64,000 nt of DNA from an uncultured Saprospiraceae bacterium (GTDB lineage Bacteria > Bacteroidota > Bacteroidia > Chitinophagales > Saprospiraceae): contig CALLWB010000026.1 in the NCBI GenBank assembly GCA_938016265.1, positions 1-64,000 on the forward strand, read 5' to 3'. The notes beneath the pieces are model-generated. The model was given only the letters and a program-made list of their open reading frames with translations. It had not been told where the DNA came from and did not search any database. Of the stretch, positions 8,019 to 16,780 are shown piece by piece (positions within the stretch are counted from its first letter, which is position 1; every line of letters begins with the position of its first letter). The translations under genes were made by a program, and so were the position numbers.

Positions 8019-10277
8019 ATGCCAGAACAAACTAGAACCGAGCACACCTTCTGCAGAATCTGCGAATCCCTCTGCGGACTGGAAGTAGAAATGAGTGGCA
8101 ACAAAGTCCTCAAAATCCGTCCAGACAACAACCATGTAGCCACCAGAGGATTCGGCTGCCCAAAAGGACTCAAACAACACCACCTCTTCAACTCGCCAGA
8201 TAGGTTAAAATATCCAATGCAGCGAGAAGGGACTACTTGGAAACGAGTCTCCTGGGATGATGCCAACCAACAAATCGGAGCAAAAGTCAAGCAGATCATT
8301 GAAGAAAACGGGCCGGATTCTATCGCAATGTACGTCGGCACAGCTGCAGGATTTAGTGTGCTGCATCCAGCCTTTGCACAGGGATTTATGGACGCCATAG
8401 GTTCGAAAAGCATGTATGCCACCGCTTCACAGGATTGCGGCAATAAGTTTTCAGCGGCCTACCATATGTACGGATTTCCGTTTACCCAGCCCTTCCCAGA
8501 TTTGTTTAAGACCAACTGTATGATTGTGGTTGGCGCAAACCCGGTCATCAGCAAATGGAGTTTCCTCCAGGTCCCAAATCCAAGCAAACATCTGAAAGAA
8601 ATGGAGGCCAGAGGGTGCAAGATTTATTTCATAGATCCCCGAAAAACAGAATCCACCAAAATAGCAGGAGAACATGTATTCATCCGTCCAGGCACCGATA
8701 TTTTCTTTTATTTGGCATTTCTAAATGAATTAATAGCGCAGCAAGGCATAAACGAAGAACGAGTGGCCCAACACATGAAAGGCCTAGATACCTTGAAGGA
8801 ATTGGCAAGTCACTGGACACCTGAAAAAGCGGAAACTGTCACCCATATTCCAGCAAAAATTCTGCGAGAAATGGTCGCCAACTACCTAAAAGCGAACGGC
8901 GCATGCATGTACAGCTCTACTGGTGTCAACATGGGCGCAAATGGAACGCTGGCTTTCTGGATACAAGAGTGCATCAACGCGATATCTGGTAATCTCGACA
9001 AATCCGGGGGCACGTTGGTGAGTAAAGGCGTCATCGATTTTCCAAAATTTGCTAGTAAAAATGGTATTCTTACCAAGCAAGATAAATCAAGAATCGGCAA
9101 CTTCACTAAGGTCAATGACGCCTTCCCTGGTGGAGTATTAGCAGACGAGATCCTATCTCCGGGCAAGAAACAAATCCGCGCCTTGTTTGTCACCGGCGGC
9201 AATCCATTAATCACGATGCCCAATTCCAATCGCCTACGAGAGGCTTTTGGCAAATTAGACTTATTGGTTTCGCTTGATATATTGCCTGGGGAAACAGCTT
9301 CTATTGGGCACTTTATGTTGCCGTGTACTTCGCCGTTGCAGCGGCCTGACTTGCCTTTTATCTTTCCATTGATGCTCGGTTTGCAGGCGAAACCCTACTT
9401 GCAAGCCACCAAAAGAATAGTAGAACCAGAAGGCGAACAACGGGATGAAGCAACCATCTACCTCGATCTTGCCAAAGCGGCTGGGGTCTCTCTTTTCGGA
9501 TCAAAAATCGCCCAGCGGTTACTAGAATGGGCCAAGCGCAGACATACCAAAAAACTACCGGCTTCTGCTCAGCCAGCACTGCCCCAAGAGTCTATTTTGT
9601 CCTTATTGTTGCGCATTACCAGACAGGGGAGTTTCAAGAAACTGTTGACAAAAAAACATGGGGCTATCCAGGAAGCTCATAAAGAAAACTCCTTCTTGGG
9701 CCAACGTGTTTATACTGCGGATGGATTAGTAAACCTTGCTCCTGAAAAATTGGTGGAACAAACCAAACTTCTCGAATTGCTCTATCAAAAGGAGCTGGAT
9801 ACCCAATCTCGGTTTAAACTGATCACAAAACGAGCGGTGACGACCCACAATTCATGGACGCACAACTTTGAGGAGTTTGTGGCCAACGAACGATATACCA
9901 ATTATCTGTACATGCATACACAGGATATGGAGCGGCTGGGTCTTGAGAACAAACAGCTTGTTGATGTGACCTCTGCTACTGCTACGGTGCGACTGCCAAT
10001 CAAGTTCTTGGATGATTTGATGCCAGGCACGGTTGCCTTACCACATGGATGGGGACATCAGCACAGCCTGCTCAGTGTCGCTGGAAAAACGAAGGGCGTC
10101 AACGTAAATATCTTGTCAGCCGATGGACCAGAAAATCTGGAACGAGCCTCGGGAATGGCTCACCTTACGGGAATACTGGTAGATATTGCTCCCGCAGCCG
10201 GACCATTGTCTCCAGATAGTTGGTCAGGATTGCCGCAAGATAAATTACCTTCGTTTACTATTTTAGAGGACCGCTAG
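8019..10277 (+). CDS. Molybdopterin-dependent oxidoreductase, [4Fe-4S], BisC/FdhA-like family (752 aa)
   Basis: This is a DMSO-reductase superfamily enzyme. The N-terminus carries a [4Fe-4S] site with Cys12, Cys15, Cys19 and Cys47 (CRICESLCG ... GFGCPKG). The molybdopterin domains follow (IVVGANPVISKW, YFIDPRKTESTKIAGEHVFIRPGTD, LFVTGGNPLITMPN), and the C-terminal dinucleotide-binding domain ends with PHGWGHQ. No twin-arginine signal is visible, so it is probably cytoplasmic. The start is the ATG at 8019; a TTG at 7998 is possible. No small Fe-S or membrane subunit lies beside it, so its electron partner is not visible. The substrate cannot be deduced; formate dehydrogenase-like or assimilatory reductase-like activities are possible. 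Confidence 0.85.
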   Translation: MPEQTRTEHTFCRICESLCGLEVEMSGNKVLKIRPDNNHVATRGFGCPKGLKQHHLFNSPDRLKYPMQREGTTWKRVSWDDANQQIGAKVKQIIEENGPDSIAMYVGTAAGFSVLHPAFAQGFMDAIGSKSMYATASQDCGNKFSAAYHMYGFPFTQPFPDLFKTNCMIVVGANPVISKWSFLQVPNPSKHLKEMEARGCKIYFIDPRKTESTKIAGEHVFIRPGTDIFFYLAFLNELIAQQGINEERVAQHMKGLDTLKELASHWTPEKAETVTHIPAKILREMVANYLKANGACMYSSTGVNMGANGTLAFWIQECINAISGNLDKSGGTLVSKGVIDFPKFASKNGILTKQDKSRIGNFTKVNDAFPGGVLADEILSPGKKQIRALFVTGGNPLITMPNSNRLREAFGKLDLLVSLDILPGETASIGHFMLPCTSPLQRPDLPFIFPLMLGLQAKPYLQATKRIVEPEGEQRDEATIYLDLAKAAGVSLFGSKIAQRLLEWAKRRHTKKLPASAQPALPQESILSLLLRITRQGSFKKLLTKKHGAIQEAHKENSFLGQRVYTADGLVNLAPEKLVEQTKLLELLYQKELDTQSRFKLITKRAVTTHNSWTHNFEEFVANERYTNYLYMHTQDMERLGLENKQLVDVTSATATVRLPIKFLDDLMPGTVALPHGWGHQHSLLSVAGKTKGVNVNILSADGPENLERASGMAHLTGILVDIAPAAGPLSPDSWSGLPQDKLPSFTILEDR

Positions 10278-10308
10278 CGCTATAGAAAAGGCCGCTTTTC
10301 GCCTTGTT

Positions 10309-10536
10309 TTATACCCTTATTGTCTTCAAAATCCAATTTCCGGACTGATCGCTGCCAGGCATGTAGTTGGGGAAAGCAGACCCGAGGTCATTCACATGAG
10401 ATGACTTATTGGCATCGCCGGTATACCATTCAAATAATGTAGGAGAATTCCAGTTCAATTGTCGCCCTGCTTCCTTACCTGCGGATGGAATTAAAATAAA
10501 TAGGAGTTTGTCTTTCTTTTTGGTTTTCGTTTTCAT
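10309..10536 (-). CDS. Possible small protein or gene remnant (75 aa)
   Basis: An open frame from the ATG at 10536 begins with a very basic stretch (MKTKTKKKDK), then a short hydrophobic part, then a Trp- and Asn-rich tail ending SGNWILKTIRV. I recognise no family. It lies alone between the oxidoreductase gene and the glycosyltransferase pair and could be the decayed end of a larger exported protein. Confidence 0.3.
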   Translation of the reverse strand: MKTKTKKKDKLLFILIPSAGKEAGRQLNWNSPTLFEWYTGDANKSSHVNDLGSAFPNYMPGSDQSGNWILKTIRV

Positions 10537-11039
10537 GGTTCTTTTTTTGTAATAGGACCTTCCTTTGGATAAAAAACAATGAAACTGCCTACTGTTCAAT
10601 ATCCTTAACGGAAGAAATTCTTATCGACACAATAAGGATAAGGACTATTCAAAAAATTAAAAATTACACTTTTGATCAAAAATAGTTGAAGACGAATAAA
10701 AAAAGCAGATAATATTTAAAAACAAACAAACACAAACTACTGATTGTCAGCAGGAAAGTGTAAAAAATGAAATAGTTAATTTTGGAGTAAAAAAAAGTTC
10801 GTTTTTAGGGGGAATTCAGAAAAGAAGTATCTCCTATCAGGGTTTCTTCACTTTTTGAATGGATCGCACTGGATGTCTCGCTGTCGACGCTCCTTCATTT
10901 TTTAAACTGTCGTTTAAAACTCTTCGAGATTGTGAAGGAATCATCGAGATCGAGAAGGAATGTCAACATAGCGACATGCAACAAGAAATTAAAAGAAATA
11001 ACCGAGTATTTTTCTCACATTTGTATAACGAGTAACCAA
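10537..11039. other. Intergenic region containing repeat copy A
   Basis: This 503-bp gap is AT-rich up to about 10830, with nothing recognised there. The rest is occupied by dispersed repeat copy A. A box CACATTTG, one base from TAnnTTTG, lies near 11017, just before the glycosyltransferase start at 11040. Confidence 0.4.
10841..10961 (-). repeat. Dispersed intergenic hairpin repeat, copy A
   Basis: Read on the minus strand this has two left arms (CCTTCTCGATCTCG, then CCTTCACAATCTCG), the inner hairpin TTTTAAAC-GACA-GTTTAAAA, the closing arm TGAAGG, a GC-rich piece and ATCCAGTGCGATCC, then a second right arm. It aligns along its full length with copy B (36744-36902), shorter copy C and copy D. 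The inner stem differs from copy B by a compensated G-C to A-T pair. Confidence 0.8.
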
Positions 11040-11744
11040 ATGACAAGCAACGAGCTCAAAATAGACATGATCATTCCTGCCTTCAACGAGGAAAACGCAG
11101 TAGATAAAGTGCTGGGAGACATCCCCAGTGACTTGATCAGAGAGGTCATTGTCTGCAACAATGGAAGTACCGACCGTACTCCTCAAGTAGCAAAGGCCGC
11201 AGGAGCGACTGTTTTGGACGAACCACAAAAAGGGTACGGACATGCTTGTCTGAAAGGAATCGAGTACCTGAAAAACAAACCTGAAGAACTACAGCCGGAT
11301 ATTGTCGTTTTTATCGATGGAGACTATTCAGACTATCCTGAAGAAGCACATCAGTTGGTAGAACCGATTATCAAAGATGGAGCAGATTTGGTCATCGGTT
11401 CTAGGGCAATGGGTAAATTAGAAAAAGGTTCGATGACCCCACAACAAGTGTTTGGTAACTGGCTGGCCACCAATTTGATCAAGCTGTTTTACAATTATGA
11501 GTTTACTGATCTTGGCCCATTTCGAGCTATCCGGTGGGATAAGTTGTTAGAATTGGAGATGCAGGATAAAACCTACGGATGGACAGTAGAAATGCAAGTG
11601 AAAGCCGCCAAAGCTAAAATGAAATGTTGTGAAATTCCAGTTACCTATCGGGTTAGAATTGGAAAATCGAAAGTTTCTGGAACCGTAAAGGGGACCATTC
11701 TGGCAGGCCACAAAATTTTATGGACAATTTTTAAATTATTATGA
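11040..11744 (+). CDS. Family 2 glycosyltransferase, dolichyl-phosphate mannose synthase-like (234 aa)
   Basis: The GT-A fold is clear: IDMIIPAFNEENAVDKVL at the start, NNGSTDRT for nucleotide binding, and VFIDGDYSD carrying the DXD-type metal site. Length and the absence of membrane segments fit a cytoplasmic or membrane-associated enzyme that transfers sugar from a nucleotide sugar to a lipid or protein acceptor. The start is the ATG at 11040; the frame is open upstream but there runs through a repeat element. Its stop overlaps the start of the next glycosyltransferase by 4 bp (ATGA), so the two are translationally coupled and probably serve one glycan pathway. Confidence 0.88.
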   Translation: MTSNELKIDMIIPAFNEENAVDKVLGDIPSDLIREVIVCNNGSTDRTPQVAKAAGATVLDEPQKGYGHACLKGIEYLKNKPEELQPDIVVFIDGDYSDYPEEAHQLVEPIIKDGADLVIGSRAMGKLEKGSMTPQQVFGNWLATNLIKLFYNYEFTDLGPFRAIRWDKLLELEMQDKTYGWTVEMQVKAAKAKMKCCEIPVTYRVRIGKSKVSGTVKGTILAGHKILWTIFKLL

Positions 11745-13234
11745 TGCTTGGAATAGTGCCGATGATCTTATTTTTTGTGTACAGTGTCGCCTTGATTTAT
11801 ATTACGGTGTATTGTTTGATGCAGGTACAATTGCTCTATTTTTATACTCGAAAAAATGCTAATGGCGGACGCACCAAATTGCTGGAAGCCAACATGAATC
11901 AAACCCTCCCTTTTGTTACTATTCAACTACCTGTTTTTAATGAATTGTACGTGGTAGAACGGCTCATCGACAATATTGCAAAATTCGACTACCCAAAGGA
12001 GCGATTCGAAATTCATCTGCTAGATGACTCCACGGATGAAACTATAGAAATTTCAAGACAAAAAGTTGCAGAATACAAGGCCAAAGGTTTCCAGATCGAA
12101 CTTCTCCATCGTACTGATCGCACAGGCTACAAAGCTGGTGCGCTTAAGGCGGGACTACAATCTGCCAAGGGCGAATTGGTGGCTATTTTTGATGCCGATT
12201 TCCTTCCCAATCCAGATTTCTTAAAAAAGACGGTTGCCTATTTTCAAAATCCCAAAGTCGGAGTGGTGCAAACGCGCTGGGAGCACATCAACAAAGACTA
12301 TTCGCTATTGACCAGACTGCAAGCCATGCAGTTGGATGTTCATTTTACGGTCGAGCAACGCGGGAGAAAAGCAGGGGAGTGTTTGCTGCAGTTCAATGGT
12401 ACGGCGGGAGTTTGGCGACGAGAGACGATAGAGGATGCAGGTGGCTGGGAGGCTGACACCCTGACCGAAGATCTTGACCTCAGCTATCGCGCACAACTAA
12501 AAGGCTGGGAGATTGTCTATCTTGAAGAAGTCGCTTCTCCTTCCGAACTCCCAGCAGAAATGAATGGCCTCAAGTCTCAGCAATTTCGCTGGACAAAAGG
12601 TGGTGCAGAAACAGCGAAGAAGATGTTGCCTACCATTTGGCAATCGGATTTGACGCTAACTCAAAAAATCCATGGCAGCATTCACCTATTGGGAAGTAGT
12701 GTGTTTGTCAGTATTTTATTGACGGCTGTCCTCAGTGTTCCGCTGATGTTGTTGTTGGAAGAGAGTGAAGAGGCATTAAACTATAGTTATATTTTCTACT
12801 CTGCACTGGTGGCAGTTAGTTTGGTCTATTATGTAGCAAATGTGCATGCGCTGCCAAGAGAAAAGAGCTATTTGTATACTTTGCTTAAATTTTTGGTATT
12901 GTTTCCGGTATTTCTGTCCTTGTCTATGGGATTATCCTTACACAATACGATAGCGGTAGTTCAGGGCTATATTGGTAAAAAATCCGCCTTTATTCGAACC
13001 CCAAAATTCAACATTACTGCCCTCAACGGCTCTTTCAAGAAAAATAAATACTTAGCCGTAAAACTCACGTGGACTACCTTTTTTGAGGGATTGCTCGCTG
13101 TTTATTTTGCGATTGCGGTCTACTATAGTTTCAACATTGGCCATAGCTTGCCTTTCCTAATTTATCACCTGATGCTTGCTTTTGGATTTGGGTATATCTT
13201 TTTCTATTCAATTCGCCATTTGAAGTCTGCTTAG
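11741..13234 (+). CDS. Membrane family 2 glycosyltransferase, cellulose synthase/glucomannan synthase-like (497 aa)
   Basis: One N-terminal membrane segment (about residues 5-28) is followed by a cytoplasmic GT2 catalytic domain and four C-terminal membrane segments (about 310-500). Motifs: LLDDSTDET, a DAD at FDADFLPNPDFL, the catalytic TEDLDLSYR and the QFRWTKGGAE motif (QxxRW). These are the signature of processive or CesA-like transferases such as cellulose, mannan and ceramide glucosyl-type enzymes. The partner GT2 at 11040-11744 is coupled to it. The product is probably an exopolysaccharide or glycolipid, and the deacetylase 2.6 kb further might act on it, but no PilZ domain or BcsB-like gene is seen. 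Confidence 0.88.
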   Translation: MMLGIVPMILFFVYSVALIYITVYCLMQVQLLYFYTRKNANGGRTKLLEANMNQTLPFVTIQLPVFNELYVVERLIDNIAKFDYPKERFEIHLLDDSTDETIEISRQKVAEYKAKGFQIELLHRTDRTGYKAGALKAGLQSAKGELVAIFDADFLPNPDFLKKTVAYFQNPKVGVVQTRWEHINKDYSLLTRLQAMQLDVHFTVEQRGRKAGECLLQFNGTAGVWRRETIEDAGGWEADTLTEDLDLSYRAQLKGWEIVYLEEVASPSELPAEMNGLKSQQFRWTKGGAETAKKMLPTIWQSDLTLTQKIHGSIHLLGSSVFVSILLTAVLSVPLMLLLEESEEALNYSYIFYSALVAVSLVYYVANVHALPREKSYLYTLLKFLVLFPVFLSLSMGLSLHNTIAVVQGYIGKKSAFIRTPKFNITALNGSFKKNKYLAVKLTWTTFFEGLLAVYFAIAVYYSFNIGHSLPFLIYHLMLAFGFGYIFFYSIRHLKSA

Positions 13235-13396
13235 GTTGGTTGTTGAATAGTATGATTATTAGGTCTCGGATACAAATAAAATGGTGTAGGGCTGAATCCT
13301 CATTCGCCCTTTGCCGATTGATTTTGTTGGTTATTCGTGAAATAGTTCCTAGGAACGTTTGGGGGTTAGGAACGAGTCTCTACTTCCTGCCAAAGG

Positions 13397-14692
13397 CTAC
13401 TCCCCATCCGATTCGTACTTCTCCTTAAACTTTCGGTACAACGCCTTTTGTTTGTTGTCTAGGTCGATCATACGTCCTTGTATAAATGCAGTTTCCACCT
13501 TACTCGTACGCATATCCAGAACGTCCCCTTCACTGATGAATAGTGTAGCGTCCTTGCCTTGTTCGATAGAACCGGTAGTAGCATCTATCCCTAGTATTTT
13601 GGCGGTATTAAGTGTCAGACTTTGGATGGCATCTTCGTAGTCTAAGCCATAACTTACTGCCTGGCCTCCTTGAAAAGGCAGGGACCGTTGTTCCCAACCG
13701 CCGCCCATAGAAAAGCAGAATAACACTCCTGCATCCTTCAGTATTTTAGGTGTTTTAAACGGTTGGTCAATATCTGCGTCTTGTCGGTTAGGCAATCGTT
13801 GGGTATTGGCCAGGATGACGGGGATGTTTTTTTCTTTTAATAGTTCAGCGTACATCCAAGTATCTTGTCCGCCTACGATGACCATTTTGAGCCCAAAATC
13901 CTCTGAAAATTTGATGGCATCCATTATTCCCAGTGCATTATTCACCGCAAGGTATAAGGTTTTATTTTTGCTAAACAAGTCCCGCATAGCTTCAAACTTC
14001 AGGTTCTTTGAAGAGGGAGTGCTTTTTGTGTACGCTCTTGCTTCTTCAAAGTAAGTCCGAAACTCATTGACTCTTTCCTCATATTTGTCGTTGGCCGTTG
14101 TTGGTCCGGGAGCTGCCCACCAGCCACTGCGTTTGAAATTGCCAGGCCAGTGCATTTTGATACCGTTGTCCGTGTTGTAAGCGGCGTCTTCCCAATTCCA
14201 AGCATCGAGCTGTACAACGCTGGTTTGTCCGGGCATTCGTCCACCCTGAGGAGTGATCTGTGCTAGCAAAACACCATTGGACCGGATAGTTGGAGTCACC
14301 CTAGAGTCCGTGTTGTAGGCTACAATTGCTCTGATGTTTGGATTATATTGTCCTACTTCTCTTTTATCTCTGGTGGCGCGGACGGCATCAATTTCTGACA
14401 TACCGATTTGAGTATTGGGAGCGATGATCCCTGGATAAACATGCTTGCCTTCTGCGGTAATCACATTTTTGTAAAGGCTTTTATCTATACGAATCTTGGT
14501 AGCATCTCCAACTAGCGTAATCTTTCCGTTTTCAAAACCGATGGCGCTGTTTTGAATGACTTTTCCATTGCCTAAGTGTGCGGTAGCATTCAAAATAAGG
14601 ATGGCTTCCGCTTGTGTTTTTGCTGGTGTCTGCTGGCTGAATCCAGGGATTGCCAGCAATATTCCCAATAAGATAGCTGTATATTTTTTCAT
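13397..14692 (-). CDS. Secreted amidohydrolase-like protein without the metal ligands (431 aa)
   Basis: Start chosen at 14692, giving the signal peptide MKKYTAILLGILLAIPGFSQQ. The protein shows the amidohydrolase N- and C-terminal beta domains (ILNATAHLGNGKVIQN; GSIEQGKDATLFISEGD) and the usual barrel spacing. In active members the first strand reads GxIDxHxH; here the equivalent is GKHVYPGIIAPNTQIG, so both His are absent. The later metal-binding His and Asp positions are also not found: the last strand reads VLFCFSMGGGWEQ instead of the usual FGTD. It is therefore probably a non-catalytic paralogue acting outside the cytoplasm. In related genomes such forms often sit beside an intact amidohydrolase, which is not present here. 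Confidence 0.8.
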   Translation of the reverse strand: MKKYTAILLGILLAIPGFSQQTPAKTQAEAILILNATAHLGNGKVIQNSAIGFENGKITLVGDATKIRIDKSLYKNVITAEGKHVYPGIIAPNTQIGMSEIDAVRATRDKREVGQYNPNIRAIVAYNTDSRVTPTIRSNGVLLAQITPQGGRMPGQTSVVQLDAWNWEDAAYNTDNGIKMHWPGNFKRSGWWAAPGPTTANDKYEERVNEFRTYFEEARAYTKSTPSSKNLKFEAMRDLFSKNKTLYLAVNNALGIMDAIKFSEDFGLKMVIVGGQDTWMYAELLKEKNIPVILANTQRLPNRQDADIDQPFKTPKILKDAGVLFCFSMGGGWEQRSLPFQGGQAVSYGLDYEDAIQSLTLNTAKILGIDATTGSIEQGKDATLFISEGDVLDMRTSKVETAFIQGRMIDLDNKQKALYRKFKEKYESDGE

Positions 14693-14867
14693 AATTTTAT
14701 CCTTCGAATTTTTCGCATTCAAAATTAACAAAATTATTGATAGAACTTGTATGTGGTTATTAAGTTATTAGGTGCATTGCCTAACTTAACGACTCAATAA
14801 CCAAATAGACTCAATAGATAATAGCTATCTTCGAATTCTTATTCTTAAAATTTTTAATAGATACATT

Positions 14868-15728
14868 ATGGACAATTTTTTTTCTGATTTAATGGTGCAG
14901 GCTGGAGCGTATTATTCAGAGCTTGTTGTTTTTCTGCCTCGATTGGTGCTGGCATTGGTTGCCTTTTTTTTGTTATGGATTCTTGCAAATCGAAGTAAAA
15001 AATTGGTTACTGAAAAACTACGCAATCGGACGGATGATAGTTTGCTTGCTATGTTTATGGGGCAGATTACAAAAATCGTCATTGTCCTTTTTGCATTTTT
15101 AGTAGGACTGAAGATTATTGGACTGGCAGACATTGCTGCTGGATTGATAACGGGTGCGAGTGTGAGTGCGATTGTTATTGGTTTCGCTTTTAAAGACATT
15201 GCAGAGAATTTTCTGGCTGGAATCATTCTGGCATTCAATCGTCCATTTCGAGTTGGCGATACGGTGGAATTGGATAGTATTGTCGGCAAAGTGGTTTCCT
15301 TGGAAATGCGGACTACCCACATGAAGTCATTTGACGGAAAAGACATTTATATTCCTAATGCAAATATTATTAAGAAGCCAGTTGTCAATTATACAATTGA
15401 TGGTTTTTTAAGGCAGGATTTTGTAATTGGCCTGGACTACAGCGATGATCCCGAAAAGGCTATTGAACTATTAAGCACCACCATGGACACCATCAAAGGA
15501 CCATTAAAAGAAAACAAATCCACCAATATTTTTATCAGCAATCTGGGCACAAGCACCATCGATGTTACCATACAATACTGGCTAGATACCTTTGACGCTA
15601 GCTTATCCTCCGCAAAAATCAAAACTACCGCCATCCGTCAATGTTTGGCTAATTTAGAACAAGCAGGTTTTTACTTGCCAGGGGATATCATTGAATTAAA
15701 AAAATACCAGGGAGAGGCAGCTACTTAA
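14868..15728 (+). CDS. mscS: Small-conductance mechanosensitive channel, MscS family (286 aa)
   Basis: Three hydrophobic segments (about residues 22-42, 62-85 and 90-125) precede the cytoplasmic beta domain. The pore helix TM3 is Gly/Ala-rich (GLADIAAGLITGASVSAIVIGFAFKD region). The beta domain carries RVGDTVEL, the GxVxxxxxRTT pattern and IPNANI, all typical of MscS. It opens under membrane tension to release solutes during osmotic downshock. Length matches the canonical E. coli MscS. It lies alone between the amidohydrolase (divergent) and the deacetylase. Confidence 0.92.
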   Translation: MDNFFSDLMVQAGAYYSELVVFLPRLVLALVAFFLLWILANRSKKLVTEKLRNRTDDSLLAMFMGQITKIVIVLFAFLVGLKIIGLADIAAGLITGASVSAIVIGFAFKDIAENFLAGIILAFNRPFRVGDTVELDSIVGKVVSLEMRTTHMKSFDGKDIYIPNANIIKKPVVNYTIDGFLRQDFVIGLDYSDDPEKAIELLSTTMDTIKGPLKENKSTNIFISNLGTSTIDVTIQYWLDTFDASLSSAKIKTTAIRQCLANLEQAGFYLPGDIIELKKYQGEAAT

Positions 15729-15774
15729 TTTTTCGAAGTCAAAAAAACTTGGTTTGGTTTTTGCTTTTATTCTT

Positions 15775-15821
15775 TTAACGATTCCTTAACATAATATTAA
15801 CGATTCTTTAAATTGACTTTG
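15775..15821 (+). promoter_or_regulatory. Direct repeat and promoter-like box before the deacetylase
   Basis: Two nearly identical 15-mers, TTAACGATTCCTTAA (15775-15789) and TTAACGATTCTTTAA (15797-15811), are 22 bp apart, two helical turns. TGACTTTG (15814-15821), one base from the Bacteroidota -7 box, follows directly. The layout fits a regulator binding as a dimer on one DNA face. A start site here would give an almost leaderless mRNA. Confidence 0.4.
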
Positions 15822-15826
15822 CCGAG

Positions 15827-16480
15827 ATGTATTTAGTGAAGACCCCAAAGTTTATTCAAAATTTATTTCCAAATTTTACTTGGAAAATGCCGCGGTCAGA
15901 AAAAGTGATCTATCTTACTTTTGATGATGGGCCAATACCTGAAGTAACTCCTTGGGTTTTAGAGCAATTAGCTAAGTATAAAGCAAAAGCAACCTTCTTT
16001 TGTGTCGGCGAGAATGTAGCAAAGAATAAGGACCTTTTCGAAGAAGTTAAGAATGCTGGGCACACTTTTGGCAATCACACTTACAACCATATCAATGGCT
16101 GGTTGGTAGAGAATGTTCCCTATTTTTTGAATGTGAAGAAATGCGCCTCCATTGTAAAGTCAGAAATGTTCAGACCTCCATACGGTAAATTGAAGCCTAA
16201 ACAAGCTCAATTCCTCCAACGCCATTACCATATTATCATGTGGGATGTGCTCAGTGGAGACTTTGACCCAAAAATCACGAAAGAGCAGTGCTTAAATAAT
16301 GTACTTGAAAATTCGACAAACGGATCAATCATCGTTTTTCATGACAGCCTGAAAGCAAAAGATAAACTAGAATACGTCCTTCCTAAAGTTCTTGAGCATT
16401 TTAATGCAGAAGGGTATGTATTTAAATCAATCACTGCTCAAAGTCTAAAAAATATACGCCCGAACTACAAAATAGCGTAA
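15827..16480 (+). CDS. Polysaccharide deacetylase, NodB homology domain (217 aa)
   Basis: Carbohydrate esterase family 4. The motifs appear in order: TFDDGP (catalytic base and metal Asp), GNHTYNH (metal His-x3-His), RPPYG, and a final HDS. The enzyme removes N-acetyl (or O-acetyl) groups from glycans such as chitin, peptidoglycan or poly-N-acetylglucosamine. No clear signal peptide is present, so location is uncertain. The protein is almost only the catalytic domain. It has its own terminator at 16509-16540 and probable own promoter. Confidence 0.9.
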   Translation: MYLVKTPKFIQNLFPNFTWKMPRSEKVIYLTFDDGPIPEVTPWVLEQLAKYKAKATFFCVGENVAKNKDLFEEVKNAGHTFGNHTYNHINGWLVENVPYFLNVKKCASIVKSEMFRPPYGKLKPKQAQFLQRHYHIIMWDVLSGDFDPKITKEQCLNNVLENSTNGSIIVFHDSLKAKDKLEYVLPKVLEHFNAEGYVFKSITAQSLKNIRPNYKIA

Positions 16481-16508
16481 CTCTTTTTCCAAATGAAGCC
16501 TTTTTTAA

Positions 16509-16540
16509 GGGAAGTGTTTGAACAAGCACTTCCCTTTTTT
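16509..16540 (+). terminator. Rho-independent terminator of the deacetylase gene
   Basis: GGGAAGTG/CACTTCCC stem extended inwards by GTTTG/CAAGC-type pairs with a 2-base loop, followed directly by six T. Confidence 0.85.
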
Positions 16541-16549
16541 ATTTGTGTA

Positions 16550-16570
16550 ACTACTACTACTACTACTACT
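16550..16570 (+). repeat. ACT trinucleotide microsatellite (7 units)
   Basis: Seven perfect ACT units between the deacetylase terminator and the next terminator. Outside any supported gene. Confidence 0.8.
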
Positions 16571-16700
16571 AAACCCGGCGCAGGGTGGACAAGCTTTTGC
16601 GCAGTGCGAAAGCGCTGGTATAAATTCTCAAGGTCAAAATAAGTACGTAATACTGGCCAAGTAATTATTTCTCTTCTCCCTAAATGATCCTTAATTAAAA

Positions 16701-16736
16701 ACAAAAAACCGATTGCTACCTAAGTAACAATCGGTT
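16701..16736 (-). terminator. Rho-independent terminator of the repeat-protein gene
   Basis: On the minus strand, a 9-bp stem AACCGATTG/CAATCGGTT with a 12-base loop is followed by six T. It lies 45 bp after the stop at 16781. Confidence 0.85.
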
Positions 16737-16780
16737 GTTGAATCTCTTGATCAACCCTTTATTTCAAGAAGAAGTATCGT

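Noticed and set aside
16465-16704. 79-codon minus-strand frame after the deacetylase
   Set aside because: It spans a clear terminator and the ACT microsatellite (read as poly-Val), so it is not a gene.
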